A stretch of DNA of 23,294 nucleotides, from positions 1-23,294 of the forward strand of contig URBB01000020.1 of the NCBI GenBank assembly GCA_900545835.1, in the 5' to 3' direction. Positions 1 to 6,689 of this stretch are shown piece by piece (within the stretch, counting starts at the first letter, position 1; the number at the start of each line of letters is the position of its first letter). The notes under the pieces are model-generated. The model was not told the origin of the DNA. It did no database searches and was given only the letters and a program-made list of their open reading frames with translations. Source of the DNA: an uncultured Collinsella sp. (GTDB taxonomy: Bacteria; Actinomycetota; Coriobacteriia; Coriobacteriales; Coriobacteriaceae). A program made the position numbers and the translations under genes.

Positions 1-48
1 CGAGATAGGCTCCGGTCTCGTGGGCTCGGAGATGTGTATAAGAGACAG
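1..48. other. Residual Nextera P7-side library adapter (artefact)
   Basis: The first 48 bases are synthetic. Bases 1-6 match the end of the P7 flow-cell oligo, 7-14 sit where the 8-nt i7 index belongs, 15-29 match the Nextera read-2 primer and 30-48 are the 19-bp Tn5 mosaic end. Genomic sequence starts at about 49. This means the left edge is a tagmentation and assembly boundary and not a natural mobile element. Confidence 0.97.
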
Positions 49-50
49 TT

Positions 51-938
51 GCCGAGGAGATGGGGGATGACCCCGACGCCGCTGCATTGCGCGAGGAAGC
101 TGCCGCTACGGCAGAGCGCCTTGCCCGTGCCATCGACGAGCTTGAGCTTTCGAGCTGGTTTACCGGTGAGTTCGATCACGGCGATGCCATTGTGACCATC
201 AAGCCCGGACAGGGTGGTCTGGAGGCCCAGGACTGGACCTTCATGCTCTTTAAGATGTACATGAAGTACTGCCAGCGTCGCGGCTGGAAGGTCACCATCA
301 ACGACTGTCCCGCAGCCGAGGTCATCGGCATCGACCGCGCGACCTTTACCGTCGAGGGCAAGGACGCATTTGGCATGCTGCGCGCCGAGGCCGGCGTCCA
401 CCGCTTGGTTCGCATTAGCCCCACCGACGACAAGAAGCGCCGCCAGACCACGTTTGCCGGCGTCGAGGTCATCCCCGTGCTACCCGATGATATCGACATC
501 GAGATCAGTCCTGATGACATCCGCGTGGACGTGTACCACGCGAGTGGCCCGGGCGGTCAGGGCGTCAACACCACCGACTCCGCCGTGCGCGTGACGCATT
601 TCCCCAGCGGCATTGTGGTTACCTGCCAAAATGAGCGCAGCCAGATCCAGAACAAGGCCGCGTGCATGCAGATCCTCAAGGCTCGTCTGTACGAGATTGA
701 GCTCGAGAAGCGCGCCGAGGCGCTCGATGAGATCCGCGGACCCAAGACCACGATTGGTTTTGGCAACCAGATTCGCAGCTACGTGCTCTACCCGTACCAG
801 ATGGTCAAGGATTTACGCTCGGGTGTGGAGACCAGCAATGTCGAGGCCGTTCTTGACGATGGCGACCTGGACCCGTTTGTTATTGGCTACCATCGCTGGG
901 CCACCGGCAACGCTGACGCGGAGACCCCATCTGCTTAA
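51..938 (+). CDS. prfB: Peptide chain release factor 2 (RF2), 5'-truncated
   Basis: Class I release factor that reads UGA/UAA in the ribosomal A site and triggers peptide release. The frame is open from the adapter junction, so the N-terminal helical region (roughly 70-80 residues, where a programmed frameshift would lie in many species) is missing. Numbering from the Met at 60, the protein shows the core LEAQDW region, the codon-recognition loop with Ser120-Pro121-Thr122 (the family norm is SPF), the peptidyl-transferase motif SGPGGQGVN at about 162-170, and the conserved tail IRSYVLYPYQ...DLRSGVETSN. Overall similarity is clearly RF2 (VRITH-type block after GGQ, QNERSQIQNK) rather than RF1. 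The residue before SGPGGQ is Ala, the common high-activity form. It is followed by inverted repeats that probably terminate it. Identity is very secure; the start is unknown. Confidence 0.95.
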   Translation, partial: AEEMGDDPDAAALREEAAATAERLARAIDELELSSWFTGEFDHGDAIVTIKPGQGGLEAQDWTFMLFKMYMKYCQRRGWKVTINDCPAAEVIGIDRATFTVEGKDAFGMLRAEAGVHRLVRISPTDDKKRRQTTFAGVEVIPVLPDDIDIEISPDDIRVDVYHASGPGGQGVNTTDSAVRVTHFPSGIVVTCQNERSQIQNKAACMQILKARLYEIELEKRAEALDEIRGPKTTIGFGNQIRSYVLYPYQMVKDLRSGVETSNVEAVLDDGDLDPFVIGYHRWATGNADAETPSA

Positions 939-1065
939 ACCGCCCGGGTTTATGTGGAAATGGATTAAAACCCTCCGAGCGGTGTGGTTTTGTATCCAGA
1001 GTAAACCCTGCGCAGGGGTGGTTTTTGTTCGGCGAATCGTTAGAATCGAATACAAGAAGAAGTTC

Positions 1066-1094
1066 AAAGCGCATCCGTTTGGGTGCGCTTTTTT
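1066..1094 (+). terminator. Intrinsic terminator-like hairpin after prfB, abutting the next gene's RBS
   Basis: An 11-bp stem (1066-1076 with 1081-1091, one U-G pair), a GTTT loop and six T's at 1089-1094. The T-tract runs directly into the Shine-Dalgarno of the yitT-like gene (1095-1102). A second, weaker palindrome, CCCTGCGCAGGG at 1006-1017 followed by a T run at 1022-1026, lies between prfB and this hairpin and could be the main prfB terminator. Confidence 0.7.
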
Positions 1095-1106
1095 GAGGGA
1101 GGCAGC

Positions 1107-1997
1107 ATGGCATATCGTCTGGACATCAAGCGCATTCTTTCGATGAACTTCTTTCACGACCTGCCCCAGATTATGTTGGGGTGCGCTCTGGCCGCTATTG
1201 CGACCGACCTGTTTTTGATTCCCAACGGCCTTGCTGCCGGTGGCGTTACGGGCCTTGCCACCATTATTCAGGCGCTCGGTGCATCGCGCGGCCTATCGCT
1301 TCCCGTTGGTATTCAGACGATCGTGATGAACGCCTTGCTGTTGTTGGTCGTTATGCGCGAGGGCGGCATGTTCTACGTGGTGCAGACCGCGACGGGCTTT
1401 GTGCTGCTGGGCTTCTTTACCGATCTGTTCGCCCCGTTTGTAGCACCTCTGGCGGATGCGGACCTGATGCTCCCTGCCATGTGGGGCGGCATTATTACGG
1501 GCATCGGTTACGGCATGGTGTTGCGCGCCGGCGCCAACACCGGCGGTTCGGACACGATTGGCCAAATCATATCGCGTAATACCTCGCTGCCCGTGGGCTC
1601 GACCGTCATGGCGATCGATGTTGCCGTGTGTGCGCTGTCGGCTCCGGTCTTTTCAATCGAAAACGCACTGTATGCAGGCCTTTCGATGGTCATTAGCGGC
1701 TACGTGATCGATGCCGTGGTCGATGGTGGCAACAAACGCCGTATGGTACTCATCATCTCGGACAAGTTCCCTGATATCGCTGCCGATATCATGTATGGTC
1801 TGGGTCGTGGTTGTACCAAGTTTAAGGCGACTGGCATGTATTCGGGTGCCGAGAAGCCGGTGATTATGGTCATCGTGAGCCGTCGAGAGCTCAATACCCT
1901 CAAGACGATCGTGCGCGAGCGCGATCCTCACGCCATTGTGACGGTCGCTGACGTTACGGAAGCCTTCGGCGAGGGATTCAAGGACATTAGCGCGTAG
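1107..1997 (+). CDS. YitT family membrane protein (YitT_membrane + DUF2179)
   Basis: A 296-residue integral membrane protein of the YitT family, whose biochemical function is not established. The N-terminal two-thirds has about five hydrophobic segments, including the conserved glycine-rich stretch 'NGLAAGGVTGLA' (about 36-47) and 'GANTGGSDTIGQ', which are hallmarks of YitT/DUF161 proteins. The last 80 or so residues form the soluble DUF2179 domain ('MYSGAEKPVIMVIVSRREL...DPHAIVTVADVTEAFGEGF'). Start ATG at 1107 was chosen because GAGGGAGG (1095-1102) sits 4 nt before it; a GTG at 1083 is in frame but lies inside the hairpin. The family name is secure; the function is unknown. It stands alone between a terminator and the transketolase genes. 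Confidence 0.9.
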   Translation: MAYRLDIKRILSMNFFHDLPQIMLGCALAAIATDLFLIPNGLAAGGVTGLATIIQALGASRGLSLPVGIQTIVMNALLLLVVMREGGMFYVVQTATGFVLLGFFTDLFAPFVAPLADADLMLPAMWGGIITGIGYGMVLRAGANTGGSDTIGQIISRNTSLPVGSTVMAIDVAVCALSAPVFSIENALYAGLSMVISGYVIDAVVDGGNKRRMVLIISDKFPDIAADIMYGLGRGCTKFKATGMYSGAEKPVIMVIVSRRELNTLKTIVRERDPHAIVTVADVTEAFGEGFKDISA

Positions 1998-2089
1998 GGC
2001 GACCGCGTTCCATCCAAAAGACGTTCACATTGATAAACCGTTTCATCAGCGGTTCTGCCTGCTAAATTGTTCAAATAATGATAAAAACT

Positions 2090-2118
2090 CTGGTAAAGCC
2101 ATCAGTTTCCAGCATAAT
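2090..2118 (+). promoter_or_regulatory. Weak candidate promoter for the transketolase pair
   Basis: CATAAT at 2113-2118 is a good -10 match, with CTGGTA at 2090-2095 as a poor -35, 17 nt apart, in an AT-rich patch (2060-2120) of otherwise GC-rich DNA. It would leave a leader of about 80 nt before the start at 2204. Other AT-rich hexamers nearby (TAAATT at 2063) could serve instead. Confidence 0.3.
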
Positions 2119-2203
2119 GAATGACGTACGTGCATTGCGGCTGTGTTGGGATTACCTTCGGTGCCGTGCGCATTTTGTCTAATGAGGATGAAAGGAAGGC
2201 ACA

Positions 2204-3034
2204 ATGAGCGACGAAGAGCTCAAAAAGGTTGCCAACGAGGTAAGGAAGGGCATCGTCACCGGCGTGCACGCTGCCAAGTCCGGCCATCCGGGCGGTTCGC
2301 TCGGCGCTGCCGACATCATGACCTATCTGTACTTTGAGGAAATGAACGTCGACCCGGCCGATCCCCGCAAGGCCGACCGCGATCGTTTTGTGCTCTCCAA
2401 GGGCCATTGCGCTCCGGGCCTGTACGCCGTGCTCGCCGAGCGTGGGTTCTTCCCCAAGGAGGATCTCGAGACGCTGCGCCATATCGGCAGCCACCTGCAA
2501 GGTCATCCCAACATGAACGACACCCCGGGCGTCGATATGTCCACCGGCTCGCTCGGCCAGGGCGTCTCCGCCGCCGTGGGCATGGCGGTTGCCGCCAAGC
2601 ACTGGGGCGATACTTACCGCACGTACGCCCTGCTGGGCGATGGCGAGAGTGAGGAGGGCCAGGTCTGGGAGGCCGCCATGTTTGCTGGCAACCAGCAGCT
2701 CGACAACCTCTGCGTGATCGTCGACCACAACGGCCTGCAGATCGACGGCCCCGTCGAGGAGGTCAACGACCCCATGCCGCTCGCCGACAAGTTCCGCGCC
2801 TTTAAGTTCCACGTGGTGGAGCTTGCCGACGGCAACGATTTCGATCAGATCCGCGCCGCCTTTGCCGAGGCTCGCGCCACCAAGGGGCAGCCGACCGCCA
2901 TTATCGCCGAGACCCTGAAGGGCAAGGGCGTGTCCTTTATGGAGAACCAGGTTGGTTGGCACGGCAAGGCCCCCAACGATGAACAGTTTGAGCAGGCCAT
3001 GGCAGAGCTCACGGCCGCCGGAGAGGAGCTCTAG
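2204..3034 (+). CDS. Transketolase, N-terminal (ThDP-binding) subunit
   Basis: A 276-residue first half of a split transketolase, which transfers two-carbon ketol units in the non-oxidative pentose phosphate pathway using thiamine diphosphate and a divalent metal. Visible signatures are SGHPGG near residue 27, LSKGHCAPGLYAVLAERG, the HPN...GSLGQG block and the ThDP motif GDGESEEGQVWEAAMFA ending in N (family pattern GDG...N). The ATG at 2204 follows a strong AAAGGAAGG. The second half starts 1 nt after this stop, so the two are co-translated and should assemble into one alpha2beta2 enzyme. Split transketolases are common in anaerobes and archaea. Alternatives within the superfamily (a DXS-like or unassigned sugar transketolase) are less likely. 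No symbol is given because naming of the split genes varies. Confidence 0.93.
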   Translation: MSDEELKKVANEVRKGIVTGVHAAKSGHPGGSLGAADIMTYLYFEEMNVDPADPRKADRDRFVLSKGHCAPGLYAVLAERGFFPKEDLETLRHIGSHLQGHPNMNDTPGVDMSTGSLGQGVSAAVGMAVAAKHWGDTYRTYALLGDGESEEGQVWEAAMFAGNQQLDNLCVIVDHNGLQIDGPVEEVNDPMPLADKFRAFKFHVVELADGNDFDQIRAAFAEARATKGQPTAIIAETLKGKGVSFMENQVGWHGKAPNDEQFEQAMAELTAAGEEL

Positions 3035-3035
3035 G

Positions 3036-3977
3036 ATGGCAGACGTCAAAAAAATCGCCACGCGCGTAAGCTACGGCGAGGCCCTCGTCGAGCTCGCCAA
3101 CGAGCACGATGACTTTGTGGTCCTCGACGCCGACCTGGCCGCCGCCACGCAGACCGGCAAGTTCAAGGCCGCCTGCCCCGATCGTTTCTTCGATGTGGGC
3201 ATTGCCGAGAGCAACCTGATGGGCGTCGCCGCCGGTATCGCGACCACCGGCCGCGTTGCCTTCGCGAGCACCTTTGCCATGTTTGCCGCCGGCCGCGCCT
3301 TTGAGCAGGTCCGTAACTCCATCGGCTACCCGCATCTCAACGTTAAGATTGGCGCCACGCACGCCGGTATCTCGGTGGGCGAGGACGGCGCCACGCACCA
3401 GTGCTGCGAGGATATCGCCCTGATGCGCGTCATCCCTGGCATGACTGTGATCGTTCCTGCCGACGACGTCGAGGCCCGCGCCGTGACGCGCGCCGCCTAC
3501 GAGTGCGACGGTCCGGTGTACATGCGCTTCGCTCGTTTGGCCTCGCCGGTTATCAACGACCCCGAGACCTACAAGTTCGAGTTGGGTAAGGGCATTGTCA
3601 TGCGCGAGGGCGCCGATGTGACCATCATTGCCTGCGGCCTGATGGTCGGCGAGGCTCTCGAGGCCGCCGAGCAGCTCGCTGCCGAGGGCATCGACGCCGA
3701 GGTCATCAACATGCACACCATCAAGCCCATCGATGCCGACCTGATCGTCAAGAGCGCCACCAAGACCGGTCACGTCGTGACCGTCGAGGAGCACTCTGTG
3801 ATCGGTGGCCTGGGCAGCGCCGTTGCCGACGTCCTGTGCGAGCAGTGCCCGACGTCGCTCAAGAAGATCGGCGTCAACGACACCTTCGGTGAGTCTGGCC
3901 CGGGTGCCGAGCTCTTGCACAAGTATGGCCTGGACGCCGCCAACATCGTGGCGACCACCAAGGAGTTCTTGGCATAA
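3036..3977 (+). CDS. Transketolase, C-terminal (pyrimidine-binding) subunit
   Basis: A 313-residue partner of the preceding subunit. It carries the pyrimidine-binding transketolase domain, including FFDVGIAESNLMGVAAGIA with the Glu that activates the ThDP cofactor, then the TAHAG-like 'GATHAGISVGEDGATHQ' segment, and a C-terminal transketolase domain (about 190-313) ending in 'DTFGESGPGAELLHKYGL'. Start ATG at 3036 is placed 1 nt after the upstream stop and is preceded by GGAGAGGAG (3020-3028) inside the upstream gene, which indicates translational coupling. An in-frame upstream GTG at 2952 would add 28 residues overlapping the other subunit and is not supported. A very strong terminator follows, so the two subunits form a two-gene operon. 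Confidence 0.93.
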   Translation: MADVKKIATRVSYGEALVELANEHDDFVVLDADLAAATQTGKFKAACPDRFFDVGIAESNLMGVAAGIATTGRVAFASTFAMFAAGRAFEQVRNSIGYPHLNVKIGATHAGISVGEDGATHQCCEDIALMRVIPGMTVIVPADDVEARAVTRAAYECDGPVYMRFARLASPVINDPETYKFELGKGIVMREGADVTIIACGLMVGEALEAAEQLAAEGIDAEVINMHTIKPIDADLIVKSATKTGHVVTVEEHSVIGGLGSAVADVLCEQCPTSLKKIGVNDTFGESGPGAELLHKYGLDAANIVATTKEFLA

Positions 3978-4023
3978 GGCAAGGCGAGGCAAAGCATCGC
4001 TTCAGCAACCGTATGCAATCCAT

Positions 4024-4060
4024 AACAGGGGCGTCCCCAAAGAGGACGCCCCTGTTTTTT
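4024..4060 (+). terminator. Strong intrinsic terminator of the transketolase operon
   Basis: A perfect 13-bp stem (4024-4036 with 4044-4056), a 7-nt loop and an uninterrupted T run to 4060. Confidence 0.95.
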
Positions 4061-4199
4061 GTCGGCAACAAACAAATTAGGCCCGCACCAAGTAAGGGCT
4101 TTCTCCGGGAAACGGGCCCAGACCAGCAAAGTGCAATTCAGACCCCAAGCACGGCGCTGCTGCACCCAAGTAAAACGCAGCGACCCCTTAGTTATCGCA
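4061..4199. other. Intergenic stretch without a recognised gene
   Basis: Part of the 449-bp gap between the transketolase operon and ftsE. No convincing coding frame, promoter or RNA was seen. Two near-identical short words (CACCAAGTAA near 4086 and CACCCAAGTAA near 4162) are the only repeat noted. The rest of the gap is the large palindrome (4200-4322) and the ftsE leader (4323-4426). Confidence 0.5.
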
Positions 4200-4322
4200 G
4201 GCCGGACACAGGGTTACTCTCCAAATCTTTCCGCAGGACGGAGGAGCCCCCGCCGCGCGAAGCGCGCAGCGGGGGCTCCGACATGTCCGAGGACGATTTG
4301 GAGAGTAGCCCTGTGCCCGGCC
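4200..4322. repeat. 123-bp nested palindrome (MITE-like or giant hairpin) of unknown nature
   Basis: Outer arms of 28 bp (4200-4227 with 4295-4322) pair with a single A-C mismatch (4206/4316) and one T-G (4214/4308). A partly paired 16-nt internal region follows, then a second, GC-rich stem of 10 bp (4244-4253 with 4269-4278) plus 5 bp with a 3-nt tip. Both stems share the same symmetry axis. Short complementary words, CTTAG near 4187 and CTAAG near 4333, may extend it outward. There is no open reading frame and no T-tract after it, so it is not an ordinary terminator. It could be a non-autonomous transposable element, a structured leader of ftsE or a REP-type element. Confidence 0.9.
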
Positions 4323-4426
4323 GACGGGATCCCTAAGCACGCCATGCTTCTTATGTGCAGCAAAGCTAATACTGCTAAAATACTAAGCGCTCATGTAGTT
4401 TAAACGCACGACGATAAGGAGCACCA
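4323..4426 (+). promoter_or_regulatory. ftsE leader with AT-rich candidate promoter
   Basis: Downstream of the palindrome the sequence becomes AT-rich. TAAAAT at 4376-4381 could be a -10 box with TTATGT at 4351-4356 as -35, but the 19-nt spacing is poor. The words TAATACT and AAATACT repeat near 4367-4384. AAGGAG at 4416-4421 is the ftsE ribosome binding site. Confidence 0.3.
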
Positions 4427-5647
4427 GTGGGTAACCACTTCCGTACCTCCGGTGCGGGCGATGATGCCCCCAAGACGCAGGCAGGCGTCCAGGGCAGTCG
4501 TTTCGCCACTCCGGATTCAGAGGGCCAGCCTGTTGCTCAGGCCCCCGCTCAGCCGGCAGATCAGGCACAGCCGGCATCCGATCCCTTTGCCTACAATCCA
4601 ACCAGCGATGTCGCGCTTTCCGGCACGGCGGGTTTTGAGCCCGTTCAGGCCGTGACCGCTCGCGTGGAGCAGCCTCAGGCTGGTGCCGCCACGCCGCAGC
4701 CTACCATGGCCGGCATTCCCGACCCCTTGGCCCCTGCGACGCCGGCTCCTCAGCCTGCGCAGTCCGGTCTCTTTGCCGCTATTCCCGACCCCACGCAGCC
4801 TGCTGCCCCGGTGGTCGAGAGCGATCAGGCAGCCGAGGTCGCAAGCCTCGATAACGCGCTCAACAACCCCGATTTTACGTCGGTGTTTGCGCCCATCGAT
4901 CCGCAGGCCAGCCGCAAGAAGATGGCCAAGCAGGCCGGTGTCGAGCCCGTCATCCTTATGGAGCATGTCACCAAGATCTATCCGGCACAGCCCAACAAGC
5001 CTGCACTCGACGACATCAACATCGAGATCTATCCGGGCGAGTTCGCCTTCCTGGTCGGTCACTCCGGCTCGGGTAAGACCACGCTGCTGTCGACGCTCAA
5101 CCGCGACGTCAAGCCGACGAGCGGCCGCATCCTGGTTGCCGGTCAGGACCTCATGAAGATCAAGAACCGCAAGGTTCCGTTCCTGCGCCGCCAGATTGGC
5201 GCCGTGTTCCAGGACTTTAAGCTTCTGCCGCAAAAGACCGCCTACGAAAACGTGGCGTTTGCCCTGCAGTGCATCGGCAAGCCCAAGGGCGTCATTCGCA
5301 GCCAGGTGCCCGAGGTGCTGCGTCTGGTCGGCCTGGCCGATCAGATGGACTCGCTGCCCGACCAGCTTTCCGGTGGCGAGCAGCAGCGCGTTGCCGTTGC
5401 CCGCGCTATGGTCAACCGTCCGCCGCTGCTGATCTGCGACGAGCCCACGGGTAACCTCGACCCGGCGATCTCGCTGGGCATCATGAAGCTGCTCGAGCGT
5501 ATTAACCGCACCGGCACCACCGTGATCGTCGCCACGCACGACCGCGAGATGGTCGATAGCATGCACCGTCGCGTGATCGCCCTCGAGGGCGGCCACGTTA
5601 TCCGCGACCAGGAGAGGGGAGGTTACGGCAACTATGGCACCAACTAA
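4427..5647 (+). CDS. ftsE: Cell-division ABC ATPase FtsE with long disordered N-terminal extension
   Basis: A 406-residue ATPase of the FtsEX complex, which couples cytoplasmic ATP hydrolysis to activation of peptidoglycan hydrolases at the septum. The ABC domain begins at about residue 175 (VILMEHVTKIY) and has Walker A GHSGSGKT (211-218), a Q-loop in AVFQDFKLLPQ, signature LSGGEQQRV, Walker B LLICDEPTGNLD and the switch His in ATHD. Typical FtsE proteins are about 220-230 residues. Here about 174 extra residues rich in Pro, Ala and Gln precede the domain, with a repeated IPDP word (GIPDPLAP, AIPDPTQP). The GTG start at 4427 is supported by AAGGAG 5 nt upstream. An internal Met (residue 166, nt 4922) just before the ABC domain lacks a good RBS but cannot be excluded as a second start. 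It overlaps ftsX by 14 nt. Confidence 0.93.
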   Translation: MGNHFRTSGAGDDAPKTQAGVQGSRFATPDSEGQPVAQAPAQPADQAQPASDPFAYNPTSDVALSGTAGFEPVQAVTARVEQPQAGAATPQPTMAGIPDPLAPATPAPQPAQSGLFAAIPDPTQPAAPVVESDQAAEVASLDNALNNPDFTSVFAPIDPQASRKKMAKQAGVEPVILMEHVTKIYPAQPNKPALDDINIEIYPGEFAFLVGHSGSGKTTLLSTLNRDVKPTSGRILVAGQDLMKIKNRKVPFLRRQIGAVFQDFKLLPQKTAYENVAFALQCIGKPKGVIRSQVPEVLRLVGLADQMDSLPDQLSGGEQQRVAVARAMVNRPPLLICDEPTGNLDPAISLGIMKLLERINRTGTTVIVATHDREMVDSMHRRVIALEGGHVIRDQERGGYGNYGTN

Positions 5648-6554
5648 CGTGGGCTACTCCTTCAAAGAGGCAATCAGCCACTTCTTCCGTAACTGGACTA
5701 CCTCGCTCGGCGCCGTCATCACGATCTTCCTTTCGCTGTTTATCATCGGCCTGTTCATCATGGGCTCTGCGATGCTGAACTCCGTGATCGGCACCGTCGA
5801 GGATCAGGTTGTCATCAACGCGTTCATTAGTGATGACGCCGATCAGGCCGATGTTCAGGCTTTTGAGGCCGAGCTTAAGACGTGGAATAACGTCAAGTCC
5901 GTGACCTATAAGGACAAGGACGACGCGCTGGCCGAGTATACGAGCAAGATGTCGGGCAACGCCGACGCCACCATGAGCGCGCTCGATGGCCAGAACCCGC
6001 TGCCGGCTTCCTTCGCTATTGAGATGGACGATCCGTCCAAGGTCGAGAGCACGGCAAAGAAGCTCAAGAAGGATGCCGATTTCCAGAAGATCGCGGATGA
6101 CGGCGACGTCAGCGCGAGCGTGCTGTACGGCCAGGAGGAAGTGAGCCGCCTGTTCCAGGTGACCAACTACATCCGCATCGCCGCCGTGGTGCTCGTTGGC
6201 CTGCTGACTTTTATCGCGTTCATCTTTATCAACAACACGATTCGCCTGTCCATTACGGCGCGTCGTCGTGAGATTGCGATTATGCGTCTGGTCGGCGCCA
6301 GCAACGGCTTCATTCGCGGCCCGTTTATCACCGAGGGCGTACTGCAGGCCATTTTGGGCTCGCTACTTTCCATCGGCGTTCTGGAGCTGCTGCGCAATCT
6401 GATGATTCCGCGTTTGCAGGAGAGCATCGGCTGGATGTCGTTTGCCCTGCCGATGCAGTACTACCTGGTGACCTATGCTGCGCTGATTCTGGTCGGCGTG
6501 ATTATCGGCCTCTTTGGTTCTGCCATCGCCATGCGTCGCTACCTGCGCGTGTAG
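5634..6554 (+). CDS. ftsX: Cell-division permease-like protein FtsX
   Basis: A 306-residue membrane partner of FtsE. Topology is the FtsX pattern: a short cytoplasmic N-terminus, TM1 at about 22-45, a large extracellular domain (about 46-175, lysine- and aspartate-rich) that in other species recruits a peptidoglycan hydrolase, then TM2 (about 178-202), a cytoplasmic loop with the conserved 'RREIAIMRLVGASNGFIRGPF' that contacts FtsE, and TM3 and TM4 near the end. The ATG at 5634 lies inside the end of ftsE and is preceded by GAGAGGGGAGG, so translation is coupled. No secreted CHAP/NlpC or M23 hydrolase gene follows here, although one often does; the partner must be encoded elsewhere. A terminator follows immediately. 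Confidence 0.95.
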   Translation: MAPTNVGYSFKEAISHFFRNWTTSLGAVITIFLSLFIIGLFIMGSAMLNSVIGTVEDQVVINAFISDDADQADVQAFEAELKTWNNVKSVTYKDKDDALAEYTSKMSGNADATMSALDGQNPLPASFAIEMDDPSKVESTAKKLKKDADFQKIADDGDVSASVLYGQEEVSRLFQVTNYIRIAAVVLVGLLTFIAFIFINNTIRLSITARRREIAIMRLVGASNGFIRGPFITEGVLQAILGSLLSIGVLELLRNLMIPRLQESIGWMSFALPMQYYLVTYAALILVGVIIGLFGSAIAMRRYLRV

Positions 6555-6578
6555 GCATGCCTGGAATTCATCCCTTCC

Positions 6579-6612
6579 AACGGGTCGTCTCTTATGGGGC
6601 GGCCCGTTTTTT
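6579..6612 (+). terminator. Intrinsic terminator of ftsEX
   Basis: A 9-bp stem with one U-G pair (6579-6587 with 6600-6608), a 12-nt loop and six T's to 6612. Confidence 0.9.
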
Positions 6613-6689
6613 GATCCCTAGGGGACGGCAGGAAAGCGAATCATCTGGGTAGACTCTTTGGAGTTCGCAATCGATAGTTAGGAGGCGCC

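Noticed and set aside
51..60. Programmed +1 frameshift site of RF2
   Set aside because: The relevant N-terminal codons lie beyond the contig end, so nothing can be said.
3009..3992. 327-codon minus-strand open frame
   Set aside because: Antisense shadow of the transketolase C-terminal subunit.
4013..4336. 107-codon plus-strand open frame through the tkt terminator and the large palindrome
   Set aside because: It starts inside a terminator and is explained by stem sequence; no RBS and no family resemblance.
4517..5596. 359-codon minus-strand open frame
   Set aside because: Antisense shadow of ftsE, whose ABC motifs are unambiguous on the + strand.
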